From positions 389,871,601 through 389,935,600 of the forward strand of contig NC_090319.1 in NCBI RefSeq assembly GCF_040869045.1: a stretch of DNA of 64,000 bases, read 5' to 3'. The first letter of the stretch is position 1. Every line of letters begins with the position of its first letter. The translations under genes and the position numbers were made by a program. This stretch comes from Eurosta solidaginis. Its lineage: Eukaryota; Arthropoda; Insecta; Diptera; Tephritidae. Under the pieces are notes generated by a model. That model made no database searches and was not told where the DNA came from. It saw nothing but the letters and a program-made list of their open reading frames with translations. Positions 20,632-30,762 of this stretch are shown here, in pieces.

Positions 20632-21580
20632 ATTACAGAACTATTACAAAACGTTGTGCCATTGATTACTTGCCACATTTAGCTCTTGCAAATGATTCTG
20701 CTATTGCTTAAGATAATGTGACCGTTATTTGCCTTTTTTCTTCTCTTAAATTCAAAGATGAATCAAAAGATAATTGTATGTAAGATGAATTTTTAAAGAT
20801 ACTAGTTATTATTTTAGAACAACGCTAAATGGAAAATCGAAATACTTCCGAACCAAAGTAAACACATCGTAATTAATTTCTACTGGATATGTACACACTA
20901 ATTTACAATAATATAAGCACCTAAAATAAATGTTGCAAAAAAGATTTAAGCGATATCTTAATAAAAAGCCTATTTAGTTCAAAGTTTTATCAATTTTCGG
21001 AAAAAAACATCAAATTAAAAAAAGATAGCAATTAATATCTAGCTGAGTTGACCATATTAATTTAAACATTACCTATCTATTCCCATTTAACAAGTTTCGA
21101 ATTTAGAAACTTCATTTTTAGTATGTTTTACATTATACGAAAAAACAATATATATTGCAGATACTAGCTACTATTAAGAATAAAACAAAGCAACAAAAAA
21201 CGCAAATATGAAAAGAAATAAACACAATTTTACAGTCCAAATAATTGTCAACGCCACATTTGCCATTATCCACGCTACTCAGCTCAATTTTTAGTCACAG
21301 CTACAAATTGCTACAAACTGTATCCCAAACTTTTTGCACATTTCTTTACACATATATATAGACATTATTGCAGCAAGAGTTCAACCGAAAATACAAAAAA
21401 AAACACACAAAAAAAGATGGACCAAGACTTATTTATTATATGAATGGAACAGAGCTGTGACTCTGATAAGTATTTTAGTTAAGTTTTAATCTTTTTGTTG
21501 TTGTTGTTGTTTGAGTTTTACAGTTTTTAATACGCTATTTAAAGTCGTGTAATTGTGGTAATAGCTTTACATTTAAACTC
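20632..21580. other. No recognisable feature
   Basis: AT-rich sequence without supportable genes. Confidence 0.4.
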
Positions 21581-21582
21581 AA

Positions 21583-21610
21583 CCACACACACACACACAC
21601 ACTCTCTCGC
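21583..21610. repeat. (CA)n microsatellite followed by (CT)n
   Basis: A run of about ten CA units leads into CTCTCTC. (GTT)n tracts lie nearby at about 21495. Confidence 0.9.
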
Positions 21611-22189
21611 CTTCGAGCAACGTAGTGCAGTTTAAATGTGATGATTTACCCTTTTTGCGGTAATTAAATCCCAATTACGTTACCGCTTTTGTGAATTATG
21701 CACAAAACAACAACAACAATTTAGCTCAAGTACTGCATAAAATCGTATAAAGGTGAGAGGTTATTACCACATTTAAACGAGTGAAAATTTGTGTGGGCGT
21801 GTAAATGTTACCAGCTTAACTATGCGGGCAGTGCCGGCACTTTTTGCATACAATTTCATTTCTGCCGGCAATGAGCAAAATGTACTTATTTCTTTCGATC
21901 GATTAAAATTAGGATAAATGAATTAAATAAAATTTTGTGATATCAATATTATACTTCATTTCATTGAGAAGCCAAGTTTTTTGGGCACTGGACACCGAAA
22001 CCCGTATTTTCGAAGTCATTTAGACTTTACTATGTCATTTACAAAGTTAAATAACAGCATATGTTAAATATACATATAATCAAAGTTTTAACTATTCCAA
22101 TAATGAAAATTCCAGTTTTGCACAATATATATCCGAGGAGATAAAAACGAATCAAGGCATTTCTTCCTATTTTTGGTGAGCTGATCCTC
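21611..22189. other. No recognisable feature
   Basis: AT-rich spacer. Confidence 0.4.
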
Positions 22190-22498
22190 GGCACAGAAAT
22201 GGATAACGCCTTGATCCAGCCCCCAAGAAGGAAAGGAAACAGTAAAGAAAGAAAAGAGAAAGAAAAAGTAGTAGAAAGAGATAAAGATACCCCAGAAACC
22301 ATGGTCAACGTATAACCAGGCCATTAATGGGTCAGGCACACATCCCTGATTAGCTGGAGACCGTCCTGGCATCGCACAGGCTCAATACTGTAGTGTCCAT
22401 TTCCAGTCGGCACCCTCATAGAGGGTTCAGTTGGGGATTTGTGCCAACCAGGTTATACAAAAGAAATCACGGTTAGTTTTTTGTTGCTAGGCATCTCT
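22190..22498. repeat. Possible fragment of a repeat, unidentified
   Basis: A GC-richer block with GGATAACGCCTTGATCCAGC, a purine tract (AAAGAAAGAAAAGAGAAAG) and CCTCATAGAGGGTTCAGTTG, ending just before SINE copy 2. Composition suggests a transposon leader rather than host sequence; no coding domain was recognised. Confidence 0.25.
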
Positions 22499-22499
22499 T

Positions 22500-22797
22500 G
22501 AATAAAAAAAAAAATAAATAAATGAATGTCGCCATATATCTCCAAAGGGACTTAGACCGAGCTTCTTTTCCATCTTTTTTCGTGCTCCTTTTAATTTTCC
22601 CTACAAACTGGCGGAACGGAACCTCATGTTTTACGCCGACTCCGAACGGCATCTGCAAGGCAAATAAGGTTTCACTGAGAAGTTTTACAAAAACTTTTTC
22701 GAAATGCTTGATGTTGCTTTGCTCGAGAATTGAACCCAGTATATTCGGTGTGGTAGGCGGAGCACGCTACCACCACACCATGGCACCACGTTCAGAA
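22500..22797 (-). repeat. tRNA-derived SINE, copy 2
   Basis: In reverse orientation the head reads TGGTGTGGTGGTAGCGTGCT then CCGCCTACCACACCGAA, followed by the box B region and a body with AGATGCCGTTCGGAGTCGG. The A-rich tail lies at 22500-22520. Confidence 0.85.
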
Positions 22798-22920
22798 TAA
22801 ATTCGCCAATCATAAGCTTTCAAATTTGATGGAAAGAATATGCACATCATTATTTTCCATTTACACATTACTTAATTTGTAAGGAATTGAATGCTCTATA
22901 AAAAAAATAATTTCATTGCA

Positions 22921-23988
22921 TATATCGAGCCATGACCGCAGAAAGGGCTTAACCGGCATAAACAAAATTGTTCAGTAGACGCTTTTTTTTGTATTAATAT
23001 TGCGATTACTTTAGATAGTAACGTGAAAGTTGGTGTGTATATAAGACTATATAATTGACGTATACTGATGTGGGATTTTTTTGCATTTCTTTAATAATAA
23101 TGGCGCATTTGTCGCTTATGCCCTTTTTGCTTTGAAAAAAAAAAAAAGACTTCATTACTTGAAAGTGTCGGTTAAGCCAAAACTGAACTAATAAAAAAAA
23201 CGCATTTGGAAAAAAAAACAGTGGTTGGTGATACAGATCAATGTTTTTATTCAGATTTCAAGACGGAATTCATATTTAAAGATGCAGACTGATTAACAAT
23301 TATTTTAGATTTACAACTAAACTAAATTTGTCTAAATAAAAACTATATAACTAAGGTACAATCTATTCATAAAGTATATGTGATAAAGGAGTTGTGTTTT
23401 AAGTTGAGGTACTCTCTGTGGAAAATTTCGGGAATTATATTTTTATCACAAAGTGATTTCAAATCTTAATAATTTAACGATGAAATTCTCTGTAAGCTCC
23501 TGTATAAACTGAAGTAGAAGGTCCCTTCTTTCGTAGAAGTCTTTTGGGTAGTGGTTTCGGGATCCTCCTACCTCGTTTCCCAACACAAGTATCTTCTTCA
23601 ACTATTTCCTCTGAACTAGTTTGGCTATATTCATTATAATCTTCATCTAAAAAATAATCACCTGTGTTTGCAAGAAGTCCAAATTTAAATTAAAAATACG
23701 AGAATTGCGAAACATCACACCAAATTGTAAAACTCTTGTATTAAAATGACAAAATTTTCTCGAAAAAAAGGCTAAACGCAAACAGTGCGAGCACAAAAAA
23801 ATATAAACAAAGTGTTTTGTGCACTTGAGCCAAAATTTGCTTATCTATAACTTCGTTTCGGTATTTCGTAGGACTTTGATTTTTTTGGAGCTTTTGCACA
23901 TGGTAATGGCCTTTCGGTTTCCATTAAAAACAGAAAATCAAAAATAATGTCGGTTAAGCCCTTTGTGCGGTTATGGCTCGATATATAC
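22921..23988 (-). mobile_element. 1.07-kb element with 36-bp inverted ends
   Basis: The left end is TATATCGAGCCATGACCGCA then GAAAGGGCTTAACCGG. The right end, reverse-complemented, is TATATCGAGCCATAACCGCA then CAAAGGGCTTAACCGA. The two differ at only a few bases. A third, internal GTCGGTTAAGCC occurs at about 23168. The element carries one small ORF on the minus strand (23474-23691). TSD candidates are ATAT or TATA; the AT-rich flanks leave this unresolved. The superfamily was not recognised. Confidence 0.75.
23474..23691 (-). CDS. Small acidic-then-basic ORF in an inverted-repeat element
   Basis: The frame opens after a TAA at about 23690 and ends TAA at 23474-23476. It encodes an acidic half (DYFLDEDYNEYSQTSSEEIVEED), then a strongly basic half (KRGRRIPKPLPKRLLRKK) that resembles a nuclear localisation signal, ending YTGAYREFHR. 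No ATG precedes it. A possible splice acceptor, GCAAACACAG, lies at 23662-23671, so it may be a terminal exon starting at 23661. Codon use is more protein-like than the flanks. I recognise no family; it may be the tail of a transposase or a captured exon. Confidence 0.4.
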
Positions 23989-24389
23989 GTGAAGTTTAAA
24001 GTTGTATATAAAGTTTAAAGTTGTTCTATTAACATATCGTTAATAAATATTGCGAAATATTTGCATAACTAATTGCACAAATATTTTTGTGGGTTTTCAG
24101 GTTATGGGAACTTCTATGAGAAATATAAACATGTTTCGGAGGTAATTTTTCTTATAAAACTGGAGGCAGTGTGGCTACAAATGTTGAAAACCCCTTCAAT
24201 TAACCTAAAATCATTAAATTTACTCTTTATATATATTTTCTAGCCTTTCAAGTAAAGTGGGATTATTCCATTATTACTGTTTTGAAACTGTTAAACAATT
24301 TACGATTTACCATTCATGTGATAAATTAGAAAAAAATCTAACGTAGCTCATCTTTATTTGATAAAGCTGGCTCAAATAACGAAAGCGAA
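23989..24389. other. No recognisable feature
   Basis: AT-rich spacer. Confidence 0.4.
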
Positions 24390-24580
24390 CGAAAAATGAC
24401 GCTCCGCCCAAGAAAGTGTTTCTATCGGAACCCGCCTATTGAAGCAAAGGTAGAGGGCGGCCCCATTCCGCTGGAAGGACCAGGTGGAAAACGGTTTAAA
24501 CTCCCTTGGTGTGACCAATTGGCGCCAGTTGGCAGAGAGAAGGAGCGACTGGCGCGTTTAAACGGTTAAGCGCCAATTAA
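24390..24580 (+). pseudogene. 3' end of an RTE-like LINE ORF2
   Basis: One frame reads FRWKDQVENGLNSLGVTNWR followed by QLAERRSDWR, the pattern typical of the last 40 residues of RTE-like non-LTR reverse transcriptases (RW-D-V...L...G...NWR..A..R..WR). Just upstream, another frame gives PPKKVFLSEPAY and KGRGRP, which usually precedes it, so a frameshift separates them near 24465. The rest of the element is absent (5' truncation). Confidence 0.6.
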
Positions 24581-24841
24581 GGAAGGAAGGATTTAAATAT
24601 CTTTTTATATAAGCCTATTTTCTTATTATAGGTGGTATCGAACAGTATTAGCTCTGTCCCACCATGACGAAAAAGTCGAAAGCTGTTGATCAAGCTTTTC
24701 GAGTCCTTCTCTGATTTTATGGCAATTGTTAAATGTTCCGTAACTTAAATGTATTTAGCCCATGACAATAATAAAACAGATTATAATTTGCATATATACA
24801 AAGAAACTCATGAGTACTGATTCAATGTTAAGTGTATTTTA

Positions 24842-25030
24842 TATTTTCTTCTGTAATAAATTAAGCACGCGGTTTGCTCGTTATACGAGTATATTTATTG
24901 CGTAACAAGATTAACCATAACAAAAACCTATCTCTAGGAATGACTGAAAGTTATCGAAATATAATATTGATTGTATGATATTAGGCGGCCCGCACATTCT
25001 TTAGGCTGATTGTATGAAAAGGTTATAACA
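24842..25030 (-). repeat. 3' LTR of element G3
   Basis: 189 bp. It matches 29401-29586 through AATTAAGCACGCGGTTTGCT, ATATTTATTGCGTAACAAGA and GGAATGACTGAAAGTTA. On the + strand the expected TG start reads TA here. Confidence 0.85.
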
Positions 25031-25229
25031 GTTTCCCCCGCTTATTAATTTAGGTTAGGACACACTCGCGGAGATGAGCGGGTTTGTTTCGTATCCGCTC
25101 AGATCTTCGAGCAGACTGTGCTGGATTCCTTCCGATTAGCGCCAGAGTTGACTCTTCTTGTTGCTCTTGAGCTTGCGGTATTATTTGGGATTCTGCCTCG
25201 ATACATTCTGGATTGAATTGATTTTCAGC

Positions 25230-26067
25230 TCAGGTTGGTTGAAAATTGTACTGACTATATATATATGCTTGTTGTTCTGGTGAGATGGTCGAAGGTTTCG
25301 GAATATTCTCCGTAGTGTTACATATCTCCGGTGCATCTGGTCTTGTCCGGTGACGTTTAAATGTATATCCATCATCTAACCTGACAATATAATGAAATTT
25401 CCCTATTCTTCGAAGTACGGTACCGGGTTTCCAAATCGTTTTATTACTTTGTGTATGTAATACTTGGACTCTTTCCCCCTGGCTGATTTGACGCACACCT
25501 GGAATAGGATTAGTAACTTTGCTGTTCATGGTTGGTTTAAGCGCGTCTAATCTAATTCGAGTACGCCTATTGAAGTATAGTTCTGCTGGACTTAAGCCAC
25601 TAGCGAGAGGATTTGCCTGGTATACTTGTAGAATTTCCTCAACTTTTTTGGGCAGTGATCCTGGCTCTGACTCCATAGGTTTTAATTTCCTTTTAAGTGT
25701 TTGAACATTGCGCTCAGCAAGGCCATTTGTACTCGGATGGCCAGGTGCTATGAGTTTTTGGTAAATTCCGTTCCTGCTGCAAAAGTATTTGAATTGTGTG
25801 CTTGTGAAGATGGTTGCGTTGTCGGATACCATAATTCAAGGAAACCCATGCGTAGCGAAAATGTCAGATAGAATGTTAATTGTCGATTGGTATGTTGGGG
25901 CATCCCGGACGATGCGAAACTCTGCCCATCTATAGATACTTTGCATCAATTACTACAAGAAAATAATGATCCTGGAATGGACCGGCGTAGTCTATGTGTA
26001 TCCTTTCCCAGTTTTCTTTTGGTTCCTCCCAGTGGCGCAGAGGAGCCTTTGTAGGTTTGTTTTGTAC
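25230..26067 (-). pseudogene. int: Integrase of element G3
   Basis: The C-terminal half (200 codons, 25230-25832) begins MVSDNATIFTSTQFKYF with the second catalytic Asp and contains HPSTNGLAERNVQTLKRKL with the catalytic Glu. It then shows the chromosome-proximal segment SGLSPAELYFNRRTRIRLDAL and a final basic domain with WKPGTVLRRIGKFHYIVRLD. The first half of the core (25833-26067) survives only as frame-broken pieces around the first Asp. The sequence pattern is the K02A2.6-like integrase class common in arthropod gypsy elements. Confidence 0.8.
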
Positions 26068-26697
26068 CTACACACATGCTTCATATGATTGTACTGTTTG
26101 CTCTATGTCACTGTCGATACCTTTCCAGGAACAATAACTTCTGGCGAGCTGTTTCATTTTTCTTACTCCTGGGTGTGTGCGGTGCAATTCGCGAAGAATA
26201 TTAGACTGAAGGCTCTTTGAGATTAGAACTCGTTGCCCCTTGAAGATAAAGCCGTTATTGAGCATGTAGGTACCTTCTTCCTCTCCATTAACCATATTCG
26301 ATACGATTATAGAAAGTTCTGGGTCTTTTTCGGTTTCCCACGCCAATATTTCATAATTTATGTTTTGAATGGAAATTTCAAAGACAGATAAGAAACAAAG
26401 TTCATTTGCCTCATCGTTCATAATTTTATCGATACACGTCGTCCCATGGTTTTGTACCGCTCTGGAAAGGCAATCAGCGTTAATATGTTCGGAACCTTTT
26501 TTGTAAACTACTTCATAATTGAAACTAGTTAGGAATTCTGCATTTCGTAGCACTTTGGTATATGTTATTGCTGGAAATTTATTGTTGATGAAAAATTCTT
26601 GTAAGGGGGCGATTGCCTGTGACGAGTTGAAATTTCGTTCCGTAGGCATACATGAAAAAATTATTGATACTGAATACTATACCTAATGCCTCACGAT
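26068..26697 (-). pseudogene. rnh: RNase H remnant and zinc domain of element G3
   Basis: The piece 26650-26697 shows SQIDREALGIVF, the core of RNase H, but the first half of that domain is missing, so there is a deletion before it. The main frame (193 codons) has the tether SFNYEVVYKKGSEHINADCL followed by SRAV, and the integrase zinc segment LHRTHPGVRKMKQLARSYC. The second Cys pair is incomplete (YEACV). It ends at a stop by 26068. Confidence 0.7.
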
Positions 26698-27470
26698 CTA
26701 TCTGGCTATAGTTCTGGAGTTCTGGAGTAACTGGCGTAGTGGATACGTAATGGATGATAAGTTAGGAATGAATCTCGAATAATATGTTACCATGCCAAGG
26801 AATCTTCTAACATCATCGATTGCTTTTGGACGACACATGTTTACAATTGCTTCGACTTTAGCCGGTGCCTTTGAAATCTGGTTGAATTGTACGACATGTG
26901 CGAGGTATTCCACCCGAGTTTTTAGAATCGAACATTTGACTTGGTGCAGGTGCAAATCGTATTTCTTTAATCGTTTGAGGCATTCGATTAAGTTTTGTTT
27001 ACATTCGGCTTCTGTAGAATAGTGTATCAAAATATCATCGAAGAAGGACATGGTTTTGTTTAACCCGGATAATATTTGTTCTATTATACGATTGAATTCT
27101 GAAGGTGCAGTTTTTATATCGAATGACAGTCGTTTCGTCATATAAGTTCCTTTATGGGTCGAAGTCGTTTGAATTTCGGCGGATTCTGGACTTACCCTTA
27201 TAGAGATCAAGGCGACAAAAAAATGTTGAGCCTTTTAGGTTGTTCAAAATTTCGTCGATCCTGCATATTGGGTGATTAGCAGATATTAGTTTTGGGTTAT
27301 AACCCCTTGTTTGGAGTTCACACATAGTCGAACTTTGCCGTCGGGCTTTGTAACAATCACTAACGGAGATCCCCAGTCACTCTTTTCACACTTAGAGGCA
27401 ATAGCGCAAACTTCTAGTTCTTAAATTTTTTTTTCGACGGAGTCCCTCAGCGCGTGCGGAACTTCACGTT
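26698..27470 (-). pseudogene. rt: Reverse transcriptase of element G3
   Basis: 27211-27470 contains broken fingers blocks including SDWGSPLVIVTKPDGKVRLC. The 170-codon frame at 26698-27210 contains KTAPSEFNRIIEQILSGL, the catalytic FFDDILIH (F-x-D-D form), VKCSILKTRVEYLAHVV and RRFLGMVTYYSRFIPNL, in standard order. A frame break and several stops separate the two halves. The enzyme would copy the element RNA; this copy is inactive. Confidence 0.8.
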
Positions 27471-28067
27471 CTTTAAAAAAAAACTAGCTTAGAACCTATT
27501 CGAAGCTGCAATGTAATTTCGTAATCAGGAACACATCCTACTTTTTCTTTAAAAACTTCAGGAAACTCATTTATGATGTCGGATATTGACTTAAAGTTTT
27601 TAGAAATTATGTCGTTTCTGCGCTGGCTATCTACTTGCTGTAGATTTATGTTTAGATATCGAATCCAAATGCGATCTAACATAATCATCGGGAACAATAT
27701 ACATTTCCTCGTAGCATGTTTTATTATTGTATCTTACTCTAACCTTAATTTTACCATCATGGACTATGATATTTTTCGCATATGAACGAAATACAACACT
27801 TGCAGGTTGTAATTTTTCCTGAATGTTGAGTTTGTTGAATTGCTTCCTTGGAATGAGAATAAGCCCGACGCCTGAGTCAACCTCGAATTTTTGTAGTCGC
27901 CCGTTTAATTCTACATTGACATAATATTTATCGACATCGCTGTTACTAGTTTGGTTTGAGTAGATATCTGTATTAAGATAAATACCGTATATTTGGTGAA
28001 TAGCTTCATCACTTCTTCTTTTTTTGAGTTTGAGCTTTTCGAAGATTTCATTAGTGTGGTTATACAA
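27471..28067 (-). pseudogene. pr: Retropepsin and pol N-terminus of element G3
   Basis: Residues YYVNVELNGRLQKFEVDSGV contain the D-S-G protease site, followed by GLILIPRKQF and, later, KIKVRVRYNNKTCYEEMYIV. The expected IIGxD/L block is altered (YIVPDDYVRSHLDSI). A second frame (27473-27697) continues with DIINEFPEVFKEKVGCVPDY, the linker that precedes RT in this element class. Two frames mean at least one frameshift. Confidence 0.7.
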
Positions 28068-28074
28068 ACTTGTT

Positions 28075-28360
28075 GGACATGACCCGTTTTTTCACAAGAT
28101 TTACATTTGAGTTTTTTCGAATTGGTACGACACTTATGTGTTGTGTGATTATCACGCCCACACCGTATTCAAAAATGGTCAATTCCTAATTTCTTGTAAT
28201 TGACTTTTGAATTCGAACGTACCTGTGTTTTTGAAGGCCGGTTGATGCGGCTTCGTTGTCGATCTGTATTTCTGGCATGGATCTTGTTGATCTCGTTAAT
28301 GTTGTATTGTTTCCAATTGTGACCAATTGTATGGTGTTCGCTTTGATATATTGACAAATA
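28075..28360 (-). pseudogene. gag: Gag zinc knuckles of element G3
   Basis: On the minus strand a C-x2-C-x4-H-x4-C knuckle (CKSCEKTGHVQQVC) follows a second, imperfect knuckle (CGRDNHTTHKC). An Arg/Ser/Lys-rich segment at 28169-28357 lies before them, ending with a stop between. The order basic segment, knuckles, protease is normal for gypsy elements. The rest of gag is lost. Confidence 0.65.
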
Positions 28361-28439
28361 TCTATGTTGACTTACTAGAATGTTCTGTTTCGGACATAAA
28401 TGTGCTTCTAATTTTCAAACGGTTTTATTTAGCTTGACC

Positions 28440-28482
28440 CGACAGGCTGGTTGGTTGGCTGGCTGGTTGGCTGGCTGGCACC
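28440..28482. repeat. (GGCTGGTT)n-like short tandem tract
   Basis: GGCTGGTTGGTTGGCTGGCT and similar units repeat over about 40 bases. Confidence 0.8.
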
Positions 28483-28528
28483 AATTTTGTAATTGAAATT
28501 TAAGTGACTTCCCGATACGCTACAAGCT

Positions 28529-28779
28529 CCTGCCCTGCGCTTGCCAGGCTAAAACTCCAGCTATTAGGAGTGATACAGCTGTCAGATCTAGAAGCATTAA
28601 GTGGCTTAAATCCTAGGAAGTTTCTAGTATTTGCCAAGAGGACGGAGTTATTTTATAACACGGGTGCTGGTTTTTGATAGGGTTTTTCAGTTTGGTCGTT
28701 AAAACAAACTTCTGGTACCCTACGGCCTTATTCAGTATATGTGAGGTCCTCATGGACCGGCCAGTTCAACCTAACCTAA
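28529..28779 (+). mobile_element. 5'-truncated RNase H LINE fragment
   Basis: Flanked by a perfect 10-bp duplication GCTACAAGCT (28519-28528 and 28780-28789). The first 145 bases encode the C-terminus of a LINE ORF2, CPALARLKLQLLGVIQLSDL followed by EALSGLNPRKF..FAKRTELF, ending TGA at about 28676. Its CPAL..RL.. pattern resembles the C-terminal CCHC region of I/LOA-type elements. The 3' UTR ends in AACCTAACCTAA. The 10375-10591 insert is a second copy. Confidence 0.85.
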
Positions 28780-28799
28780 GCTACAAGCTTGAAACTTGG

Positions 28800-28962
28800 A
28801 ATATAGATGCTAGGTAGCGCAAGGATCGAGATATTCAAAAAATCGTATTTGTGGTCCGATTTGGTCCATATTTGGAACACATATTACATACATGAATAGA
28901 AAGTGACCTATGATGTCCGATTTGGCTCATATTTGGAACAAATATTAAATACAGTCCAGTAG
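28800..28962. repeat. Short direct repeats with CCGATTTGG
   Basis: Two imperfect units each carry GTCCGATTTGGYYCATATTT then GGAACA.ATATTA. They resemble the modules of the larger repeat families but could not be assigned. Confidence 0.4.
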
Positions 28963-29327
28963 AAGTGACATCAAAAAATTTGGAGTTGAAGGAGGGACCA
29001 GCATACGTGGCGCTGAGTCGAGTAAAGTCTTTGGAAGGATTATGTATTGAGGACTTATTTTGTAACAAATTGTCAGGAAAGATTCCTTGTAGTAATGAGT
29101 CACTAAATGAACGAAATAGAATGAGAAATAATAGGCAATTAAATAAAGACTAAACACTTGAAAATAAAATAATTAAAAAAAAAAGGTTTTAAGTTAAACG
29201 GTTTTTGTTGAAAACAATACTTACAAGAAGTAATAATAATACTAAAAGCTAGAAAATAATTAGGTAGGTCCTAGGTACTAGTCATCAAACTCCTCATCAA
29301 TCTAGGGCGTTGCTCAGACAATTAAAT
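28963..29327 (+). mobile_element. Helitron/Helentron 3' end with helicase C-terminus
   Basis: The frame to 29153 reads GPAYVALSRVKSLEGLCIED then LFCNKLSGKIPC, the final conserved motif of the Pif1-type helicase of Helitron Rep/Hel proteins (Q/AYVALSRV..LEGL...). A 3' non-coding part follows with AAGTTAAACGG, AAAAGCTAGAAAATAATTA and CTCATCAATCTAGGGCGTTG, repeated at 30585-30762. The rest of the element is absent. Functionally this is a relic. Confidence 0.75.
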
Positions 29328-29400
29328 AAAAAGAGGAGCTGTGCGAATTGGTTGGCATCCATCTTTGGTTTTTTCTTTTTTTCTCTTGTCGCCACTTTTA

Positions 29401-29586
29401 TGTTTTCTTCTGGAATAAATTAAGCACGCGGTTTGCTCTTTACACGAGTATATTTATTGCGTAACAAGATTAACAATATCAAAAACTTATCTCTAGGAAT
29501 GACTGAAAGTTACCGAAATATAATATTGATTGTAAAATATTAGGCGGCTGATGAAATTAGACTGATTGTATGAAAAGGTTGTAACA
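29401..29586 (-). repeat. 5' LTR of element G3
   Basis: 186 bp, TGTTTTCTTCTGG to GGTTGTAACA. It differs from the 24842 copy at several positions and in the region around TAGGCGGC. Confidence 0.85.
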
Positions 29587-30584
29587 TTGTCTCAACCTAT
29601 CTATGAGAACCTGAAGTTTTCAGCTGGCTTTATCAGAGTGCTTCAGCAAAGATTAAACATCTCATTTGTGGTTATATGTTTTCTTTTTTTTCAACCATGT
29701 AACTTGATAATCAAACCCGTCTAGCGGTAATTATTGAAGACTCGCGGCAATGGTAAATAGCTCGCTACAAAGCGGGTTCTTCTGAATAGCGGAGACACGC
29801 GCCTCTGTGGGTCATAGTGTATAACGTTAAGCTGAATTGGTTGTGATGAATTAGTGGACTCACATACTTTCGGCCATAGAAGTGGAGAATAGTATAGCTA
29901 TAAAATGAAGAGACACATTTCAGTTGCAACTGAGTATAATGCATATTGAAATTTTGAAGTGTAGATAAAGTTACACACTTAGAAATCCATATAAACTTTA
30001 AGTGCATAGGTATATATGTAAATGTAAAAAAAAAAACACAGATATTACTTATTGAGGTATTTCATTGCTCAAATGTCAATTAGCTCAAACCAACATTATG
30101 TGGCATATATCAGAATGTGTGAAAAGCTGATAAAAATAAAGTAAAATATTTTGATATATTCCATCACAAGAATTTCTTTTTGCTTTCCGGAAAAACTATA
30201 ATAGGAGCTTACAACGTTTTTTGCGATTACCCTTCATGTAATTACTACAAAATGCAAATACATGTAGAAAGTTTAACTTAAGTTAATTCTAAAATTTAAC
30301 TACCTTTGACATATATTTTTGCTCGGCTTAATTTTGTTTGATTTTTTAAACATTTTTCTTACAATAACATTTGAATAAAAATGTATTTTGCTAAAATTCA
30401 TAAACGTGTCGCTGAATACTACTCATCGCAAAACGAGATAAAATTAAAGATTTTCTGAACATTAGCATACACACCATGTCCAAGTAAAATTTCCACGGCT
30501 AAGTTGTTTTCTAGACAAAAGCGGATACACATTATGTAAACTTAATGTGGAAATAATTCTGTATGATAAAACGTATCGGGATTT
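29587..30584. other. No recognisable feature
   Basis: AT-rich sequence; no supportable ORF. Confidence 0.4.
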
Positions 30585-30762
30585 ATGGAGTAAATAAAAT
30601 AATTTTAAAAAAATGTTTAAGTTAAACGGTTTTATTAGAAACAATACTTAAATAAAGTAATAATAATAGTAAAAGCTAGAAAATAATTAAGTAGGTCCTG
30701 AGGCCTAGTACATCACACTCCTCATCAATCTAGGGCGTTGATGAGACAATTAAATAAAAGCG
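30585..30762 (+). repeat. Helentron-type 3' end, second copy
   Basis: Matches the non-coding end at 29160-29327 (AAGTTAAACGGTTTT, AAAAGCTAGAAAATAATTAR, CTCCTCATCAATCTAGGGCG, GACAATTAAATAAAA). It continues with GCGTTGGGCGC, a short palindromic end lacking in the first copy. There is no coding part. Confidence 0.7.

Larger units (their letters stand above)
24842..29586 (-). mobile_element. Decayed gypsy-type LTR retrotransposon (element G3)
   Basis: Short LTRs (24842-25030 and 29401-29586) bound integrase, RNase H, RT, protease and gag zinc-knuckle pieces in gypsy order on the minus strand. The polypurine tract AAGCGGGGGAAAC lies next to the 3' LTR. TGGCGACAAGAG, a plausible tRNA-primed site, lies six bases inside the 5' LTR. 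All frames are interrupted. The interval 28360-29400, where leader and most of gag belong, holds other repeats (LINE 28529-28779, Helentron 28963-29327). No target duplication is visible, which suggests rearrangement at an end. Confidence 0.85.

Noticed and set aside
28430..28482. Possible CRISPR-like or structured repeat at GGCTGGTT units
   Set aside because: A short tandem tract in an insect genome; no spacers.
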